The position numbers and the translations under genes are program-made. From positions 2,790,001 through 2,854,000 of the forward strand of contig NZ_AP022600.1 in the NCBI RefSeq assembly GCF_010725885.1: a stretch of DNA of 64,000 nt. The letters run 5' to 3'. Position 1 is the first letter of the stretch, and each line of letters starts with the position of its first letter. Origin of the DNA: Mycolicibacterium tokaiense (GTDB lineage Bacteria > Actinomycetota > Actinomycetes > Mycobacteriales > Mycobacteriaceae). Under the pieces are notes generated by a model, which did no database searches, was not told the origin of the DNA, and saw nothing but the letters and a program-made list of their open reading frames with translations. Of this stretch, positions 60,270-64,000 are shown one piece after another.

Positions 60270-61151
60270 TCAGGGATTGGCCTTGGCGATGACGTTCTCG
60301 GCGAACCACTCCAGGTTGCGGATCTTGGCGTCCAGCGGTTCGGTGTCCTCGCCCTTGATGTAGGGGATGCGGAAACCGACGATGACGTCGGTGACACCCT
60401 TGTCCTCGAGGCGCTTGATGCCGTCGAGGGTGAACCCGTCGATCGAGATGACGTGGATCTCGAACTCCTCGGCCTGCCCGACGCGCTCCTCCTCGTCGCG
60501 GAACTTGGCGAGCTTGGCCAGCAGCGGGTCGAGGTCTTCGGGATCGCCGCCGCCGTGCATCCAGCCGTCGTTGCGCGCGGCGCGGCGCAGGGCGGCGTCG
60601 GCGTGCCCGCCCACCAGAATGGGCACCGGCTTGGTGGGTGCGGGCGTCATCTTCGTCTTCGGGATGTCGTAGAACTCGCCGTGGTATTCGAAGTAGTCAC
60701 CGGAGGTCAGCCCGCGGATGACGTCGATGCACTCGTCCATCCGTTTGCCGCGCCGGGCGAACGGGACACCCATGATGTCGTAGTCCTCGGGCCACGGACT
60801 GGTGCCGACACCGAGGCCCAGGCGGTTGTCGAACAACGCTGCCAGGGAGCCGGCCTGCTTGGCCACCAACGCCGGAGGCCGGATGGGCAGCTTCAACACG
60901 AAGATGTTGAAGTGCAGGTTCGTGGTCACCGCCGACAATGCACCGATCAACGCGAACGACTCGATGAACGGCTTGCCGTCGAGGAACTCGCGGTTGCCGT
61001 CCTCGGTGTAGGGATACTTCGAGTCCGATTCGAACGGGTAGGCGATGCTGTCCGGGATCGTCATCGCGTGGTACCCGGCTGCGTCGGCCGCCTTGGCCAA
61101 CGGGATGTAGTAGCTCGGGTCGGTCATGGCCTCGGCATAGGTGAAACGCAT
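60270..61151 (-). CDS. LLM-class (F420-dependent-type) oxidoreductase
   Basis: A 293-residue TIM-barrel oxidoreductase of the bacterial luciferase-like superfamily. Features include the N-terminal MRFTYAEAMTDP strand, LFDNRLGLGVGTSPWPEDYDIMGV and the cofactor-binding VPILVGGHADAALRRAARN (about 178-196). The ILVGGH..AALRRAAR pattern is common in mycobacterial F420 enzymes. A KstR-consensus site is centred 18 bp upstream of ATG 61151, where it would overlap the promoter, implying induction during sterol breakdown. The reaction, possibly F420-linked oxidation or reduction of a steroid-derived intermediate, is inferred only from that context. Confidence 0.85.
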   Translation of the reverse strand: MRFTYAEAMTDPSYYIPLAKAADAAGYHAMTIPDSIAYPFESDSKYPYTEDGNREFLDGKPFIESFALIGALSAVTTNLHFNIFVLKLPIRPPALVAKQAGSLAALFDNRLGLGVGTSPWPEDYDIMGVPFARRGKRMDECIDVIRGLTSGDYFEYHGEFYDIPKTKMTPAPTKPVPILVGGHADAALRRAARNDGWMHGGGDPEDLDPLLAKLAKFRDEEERVGQAEEFEIHVISIDGFTLDGIKRLEDKGVTDVIVGFRIPYIKGEDTEPLDAKIRNLEWFAENVIAKANP

Positions 61152-61162
61152 ACCCCGCAGAC

Positions 61163-61176
61163 TAGAACACGTTCTA
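61163..61176. promoter_or_regulatory. KstR-type operator
   Basis: TAGAACACGTTCTA matches the KstR consensus TnnAACnnGTTnnA fully and is palindromic apart from the central AC. It starts 12 bp upstream of the LLM oxidoreductase ATG (61151, minus strand) and 17 bp upstream of the first cobF start (61193, plus strand). The LLM gene is the likelier target; an effect on cobF is possible because the gap is only 41 bp. Confidence 0.75.
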
Positions 61177-61192
61177 ACTCACGCACCCGATA

Positions 61193-61939
61193 ATGTTCGG
61201 ACCTGTGCGGACCATCCACGTCATCGGCATCGGATCGGGCGACCCCGAGCACGTCACGGCGCAGGCGGTGACAGCCCTGAATGCCACCGAGGTGTTCTTC
61301 GCGATGGACAAGGGAGCTGCCAAGAGTGACCTGGTGGCGCTGCGGCGGGAGGTCTGCCGCCGGTTCATCCGCACGCCGGATTACCGCTTCGTCGAACTCG
61401 CCGACCCGCCGCGCGCTCGTGACGGGGACTACCTGCAGGCGGTCTCCGAGTGGCACGAGGCCCGCGCCGACGTGTGGGCGCACGCCATCGAGACCGAACT
61501 CGCTGCCGACGGCGTGGGCGCCTTCCTGGCGTGGGGGGACCCGTCGCTGTACGACAGCACGCTGCGCATCCTGGAGCTGGTCGGGACGCGGGTGGAGTTC
61601 CGCTACGACGTCATCCCGGGGATCACCGCGGTGCAGACGCTCACCGCCCGGCACCGCATCCCGCTCAACGACGTCGGCGAGCCGGTGCTGATCACCACCG
61701 GCAGGCAGCTGCGCAGCGCCGGGCTGACCGGCGATGCGGTGGTGATGCTCGATGCCGACTGCTCGTTCACCGAATGCCCACCGGCAACGCGGATCTGGTG
61801 GGGGGCCTACCTCGGCACGCCCGAGGAGCTGCTGGTCTCCGGCACCGTCGGGGAGGTCGGTGCGCAGATCGTCGAGCTGCGTGCGCAGGCCCGGGCTCGG
61901 CACGGCTGGATCATGGACACCTATCTGCTGCGGCCCTGA
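61193..61939 (+). CDS. cobF: precorrin-6A synthase (deacetylating)
   Basis: SAM-dependent C-1 methyltransferase of the aerobic cobalamin pathway, converting precorrin-5 to precorrin-6A with loss of acetate. The 248 residues follow the CobF pattern: IHVIGIGSGDPEHVTAQA near the start, FLAWGDPSLYDSTLRI (about 105-120) and VIPGITAVQTL, the tetrapyrrole-methylase motifs. Length fits CobF. ATG 61193 is the longest start; GTG 61205 (VRTIHVIGIG) fits the family better and lies eight bases past a TAATGT -10, suggesting a leaderless message. No other cobalamin genes are nearby. Its 3' end overlaps the convergent YihY gene by 19 bp. Confidence 0.9.
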   Translation: MFGPVRTIHVIGIGSGDPEHVTAQAVTALNATEVFFAMDKGAAKSDLVALRREVCRRFIRTPDYRFVELADPPRARDGDYLQAVSEWHEARADVWAHAIETELAADGVGAFLAWGDPSLYDSTLRILELVGTRVEFRYDVIPGITAVQTLTARHRIPLNDVGEPVLITTGRQLRSAGLTGDAVVMLDADCSFTECPPATRIWWGAYLGTPEELLVSGTVGEVGAQIVELRAQARARHGWIMDTYLLRP

Positions 61940-62871
61940 TCGACGGGCGGCCCCGAACTCGTCGGCCAGATCTGTTCGATGGTCGCGTTGAGCTCGGCTC
62001 CGAGCAACACCGCCAATGCTGCCAGGTAGAGCCACAGGACCACAGCGATCGGCGCGGCCAGCAGCCGGAACACCTCGTCGTCCGCGTTGAAATCCAGATA
62101 GACCCGCAGTGCCGCGGCGGCCAGCAGGAACACCGCCATGGCGAGAACAGCCCCGGGGACGTCGCGACGCCAGGGCGTCCGCCAGGGCACGCCCAGGTGG
62201 TACAGCGTGGTCAGGACCCCGACCAGGATCACCACCACGGCCGGCCAGAAGAGACGATCCAGTAGTGCCAGGGTGGTCTCTGCCACGGCCTCGGGCGTCA
62301 TCCACCGGATCAACCGGGGGCCGATCACCATCGGCGGCAGCAGCGCGACGGCCCCGAGCAGGCCGGCGGCAGTCACCGTCAGCGCCAGCAACCTACGCCG
62401 CCAGCCTCGCCGGGGTGGAACTCCGTAGGCGATCGTGATGGTCTCCAGATAGCGGTTGATGGCCCGAGATCCGGTCCAGACGGCCACCACGATGCCCACC
62501 GAGACCACACTCCCGTGGGTCTGTTCCAGGACGGCCCGGGCCACCGGTTCGTACGACGCGTAGGTGCGTGCCGACAGCGCCGATTCGGGTGCGTCGAACA
62601 CCAGGCGGCGTAATTGGCGAGAGCCTTCGGGCCCCAGAATCCCGGCGATGAAGCCCAGCGCCCCGATGAGCGCCAACAGCAGCGCCGGTAACGAGATGAC
62701 CGTGAACAGCGCGGCTTCTGCGGCCAGGCCGGGGACACGGTGTTCGCCGGCCCGCCGTGCCGTGCGGACGGCAAGCCGCCACAACTGGGCGACCGGCTGC
62801 GGTGAGCGAGCCAGCAGTCGCCGGCCCCTACGACGCAGGCCCGACTCCACCGCGGCGAGGCGGCGCCTCAA
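61921..62871 (-). CDS. YihY/BrkB family membrane protein
   Basis: A 316-residue polytopic membrane protein with about six helices. Family landmarks are GLAAEAALFTVISLPALLLA (usually GL.AAALAYY), VWTGSRAINRYLETITIAYG and YHLGVPWRTPWRRDVPGAVLA followed by LDFNADDEVFRLLAAPIAVV. The family was once called ribonuclease BN by error; its function is unknown, perhaps transport. The start is TTG 62871, which overlaps the chorismate-mutase stop (TTGA); a GTG 21 bp downstream is an alternative. The two are probably co-transcribed. Confidence 0.83.
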   Translation of the reverse strand: MRRRLAAVESGLRRRGRRLLARSPQPVAQLWRLAVRTARRAGEHRVPGLAAEAALFTVISLPALLLALIGALGFIAGILGPEGSRQLRRLVFDAPESALSARTYASYEPVARAVLEQTHGSVVSVGIVVAVWTGSRAINRYLETITIAYGVPPRRGWRRRLLALTVTAAGLLGAVALLPPMVIGPRLIRWMTPEAVAETTLALLDRLFWPAVVVILVGVLTTLYHLGVPWRTPWRRDVPGAVLAMAVFLLAAAALRVYLDFNADDEVFRLLAAPIAVVLWLYLAALAVLLGAELNATIEQIWPTSSGPPVDQGRSR

Positions 62872-63422
62872 GAGCAGTAGGACTCGGTGGCCGTCGTCAG
62901 GGCTTGGGCGTACATCGGGTCCAGGGCGCGGTCGTGGATCACCGCCTGTTCGGCGCTGCCCAGTGCTTGCCGGCAGGCCGGGCCCAGCAACGTATCCCGG
63001 TGCAGCGAGATCTCATTGACGATGGTCTTGTTGAAAGCATTGATGGCGTCGCGCGATACGGACAGATCCGGCGCAGTCACCGGGGCGACCGCCGGATCCA
63101 GCTTCCACTGCCCGAACCGCGTGTACTGGATGCCTTCGTTGGCGTCGATCTGGTCCTGGAACACCGCCCGCACGTACATCGCGTCGACCTGCTGGGCGGT
63201 GGCATCGGCGGCCACGGTGTCCAGCACCACCGCCACCCGGGGCGGATCGTTGATGGGCCCGCCGTTGACCCACTTGAAGGCGGCTACGTTCTCGGCGGTC
63301 TGCAACCGCTGGGTCACGGTGTCGACCAGGGTGTACAGCGGGCTGGGCTCGGCGGTGGCCACCGGGGCTGCGGCCAGGAGGGCCGCTGCGGCCAGCGGTA
63401 AGGCGATCAGAGAAGTACGCAC
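62868..63422 (-). CDS. secreted chorismate mutase (AroQ-gamma)
   Basis: Converts chorismate to prephenate outside the cytoplasm. The 184 residues start with a Sec signal peptide (MRTSLIALPLAAAALLAAA, cleavage after TAEP region near residue 25). An all-helical AroQ domain follows: LVDTVTQRLQTAENVAAFKW with its Arg, Lys and Asp active-site pattern (RLQTAE, KW, RVAVVLD), YVRAVFQDQIDANEGIQ, and a C-terminal Cys pair (GPACRQ and ESYC) that forms a disulfide in the M. tuberculosis secreted enzyme. Length and features match that *MtCM type. Its purpose in mycobacteria is unclear, as chorismate is cytoplasmic. Co-transcribed with YihY. Confidence 0.92.
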   Translation of the reverse strand: MRTSLIALPLAAAALLAAAPVATAEPSPLYTLVDTVTQRLQTAENVAAFKWVNGGPINDPPRVAVVLDTVAADATAQQVDAMYVRAVFQDQIDANEGIQYTRFGQWKLDPAVAPVTAPDLSVSRDAINAFNKTIVNEISLHRDTLLGPACRQALGSAEQAVIHDRALDPMYAQALTTATESYCS

Positions 63423-63449
63423 ACTGCCATCTTGGTCGATGGCATGGGA

Positions 63450-63818
63450 TCAGGCCGACAAACGGTCCGGGGCGGCGTCTGGGGCAGTGTGCCGGCGTGG
63501 TGCTTCGACCGTGCGCAGGCTCGGGCGGCGATACCGGGCGCGATAACGCTCGACGCGGTCCTGTTCCAGTTGATCGGCCCAGAAGCTGCGCTTGTGGGTG
63601 GCCCCGGCGGCCTCGCTGGCCCTGGCCAGGGCGGCCGCGCCGCGGCGGAAGCTCAGTACCGAGCCGGCCGCGGTGAGTGTCAGCGAGGTTGCGGCCGTGG
63701 CGGCCACCACCTCGCTGGCGAACGCCAGACCTGCCGTCAGCGCCCCGAGGGAGACGAACGCAAGCAGCAACATCAGGTAGCCCAGGTAGCTGATGGTCGA
63801 CGGTCTGAGGCGGGTCAC
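63450..63818 (-). CDS. small membrane protein of unknown function
   Basis: A 122-residue protein with two or three hydrophobic helices (YLGYLMLLLAFVSLGALTAGL and VVAATAATSLTLTAAGSVL) followed by a basic cytoplasmic tail (KRSFWADQLEQDRVERYRARYRRPSLR). It starts at GTG 63818 with AAAGGA spaced four bases upstream; the longer frame to 63992 overlaps the divergent TetR gene. It resembles small actinobacterial membrane proteins encoded beside TetR regulators, which I cannot name more exactly. The palindrome at 63849 between it and the TetR gene suggests repression. Confidence 0.75.
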   Translation of the reverse strand: MTRLRPSTISYLGYLMLLLAFVSLGALTAGLAFASEVVAATAATSLTLTAAGSVLSFRRGAAALARASEAAGATHKRSFWADQLEQDRVERYRARYRRPSLRTVEAPRRHTAPDAAPDRLSA

Positions 63819-63848
63819 GTGAGTCCTTTCTATCAAACGATACGCGTA

Positions 63849-63862
63849 GCGTAGCGCTACGC
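63849..63862. promoter_or_regulatory. perfect palindrome, candidate TetR operator
   Basis: GCGTAGCGCTACGC is a 14-bp perfect palindrome within a run of GTAGCG repeats (further copies near 63846 and 63870). It sits midway between the divergent small membrane protein and TetR genes, the usual place for a TetR operator acting on both. Confidence 0.65.
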
Positions 63863-63918
63863 CCAGTGTAGCGTGATGAGGGTCGAGAACATTCCCGAGC
63901 GACCGTCGGATGGTGCAT

Positions 63919-64000
63919 ATGGACAGCGTCGAAGACCGCATCGCCGAGGCCACGTTGGCGCTGCTGCGCAGCGGCGGACCCCGCGCGGTCACCGTGGAAG
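63919..64000 (+). CDS. TetR-family regulator, N-terminal fragment
   Basis: The last 82 bases encode MDSVEDRIAEATLALLRSGG followed by PRAVTVE before the window ends. The pattern, a helix of AxxLLxxGGPRAVTVE, is the start of a TetR helix-turn-helix domain, whose recognition helix would follow. In-frame ATG 63910 and GTG 63913 are other possible starts. It is divergent from the small membrane protein gene with a palindromic operator between. Confidence 0.75.
   Translation, partial: MDSVEDRIAEATLALLRSGGPRAVTVE

Overview
The window is GC-rich, densely packed actinobacterial chromosome, almost certainly from a fast-growing mycobacterium (Mycolicibacterium-like). Supporting evidence includes a mycobacterial Ku with a Lys/Ala-rich tail plus a three-domain LigD, a secreted AroQ-gamma chorismate mutase, an F420-type luciferase-like oxidoreductase, two sites matching the KstR consensus, and many GTG starts with short or leaderless leaders. 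The order mntH - ku - polyol operon - ligD - rnhA resembles what I recall of Mycolicibacterium smegmatis; I could not check this. I see no rRNA, tRNA, CRISPR array, phage or intact insertion sequence.

Layout. 1-2.3 kb: the edge of a gamma-glutamylcyclotransferase-like gene, the Mn transporter mntH behind a DtxR/MntR-like box, and three tandem small secreted proteins. 2.3-5.9 kb: an SDR behind a KstR-like box, facing a type III PKS - methyltransferase - flavoprotein operon of the phenolic-lipid/polyketide-quinone type. 5.8-9.6 kb: a CoA-transferase - aldehyde dehydrogenase - glutaryl-CoA-dehydrogenase-like operon, fitting conversion of glutarate semialdehyde to crotonyl-CoA. 9.7-14.95 kb: a compositionally different, probably acquired catabolic segment (hydrolase, PDR-type reductase, MOSC protein, SDR). 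It ends in two genes that both lost their 5' halves at one deletion joint. 15-17.8 kb: a GntR regulator, a prokaryotic ionotropic glutamate-receptor-like channel and ku.

17.8-25.7 kb is a complete polyol (mannitol/sorbitol/arabitol-type) system: kinase and dehydrogenase on one strand, SorC-type regulator and four ABC transporter genes on the other, with tandem operators between. 25.7-30.4 kb: an isochorismatase-like hydrolase, a MOSC-FNR-ferredoxin fusion, and ligD. 30.4-32.7 kb: an epimerase/MarR divergent pair and an unknown protein. 33-44.8 kb: two large LuxR/LAL regulators, an alcohol dehydrogenase, a hydrolase, and a benzoylformate-decarboxylase - tautomerase - GlcD/GlcE-like operon.

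44.8-50.4 kb is the most intriguing part. An identical 24-bp promoter/operator occurs in inverted orientation at both ends of a convergent gene set: a Thr-rich small lipoprotein, a sedolisin protease and a zinc-ribbon membrane protein from one side, and a DUF5996-type protein from the other. A TetR gene lies immediately outside. 50.4-54 kb: three overlapping glycosyltransferase genes and RNase HI. 54-64 kb: a DUF1206 membrane protein, a propionyl/acetyl-CoA synthetase, a PAS-ANTAR regulator, an enoyl-CoA hydratase, an XRE regulator, an aldo/keto reductase, a KstR-boxed LLM oxidoreductase, cobF, YihY, secreted chorismate mutase, a small membrane protein and the start of a TetR gene.
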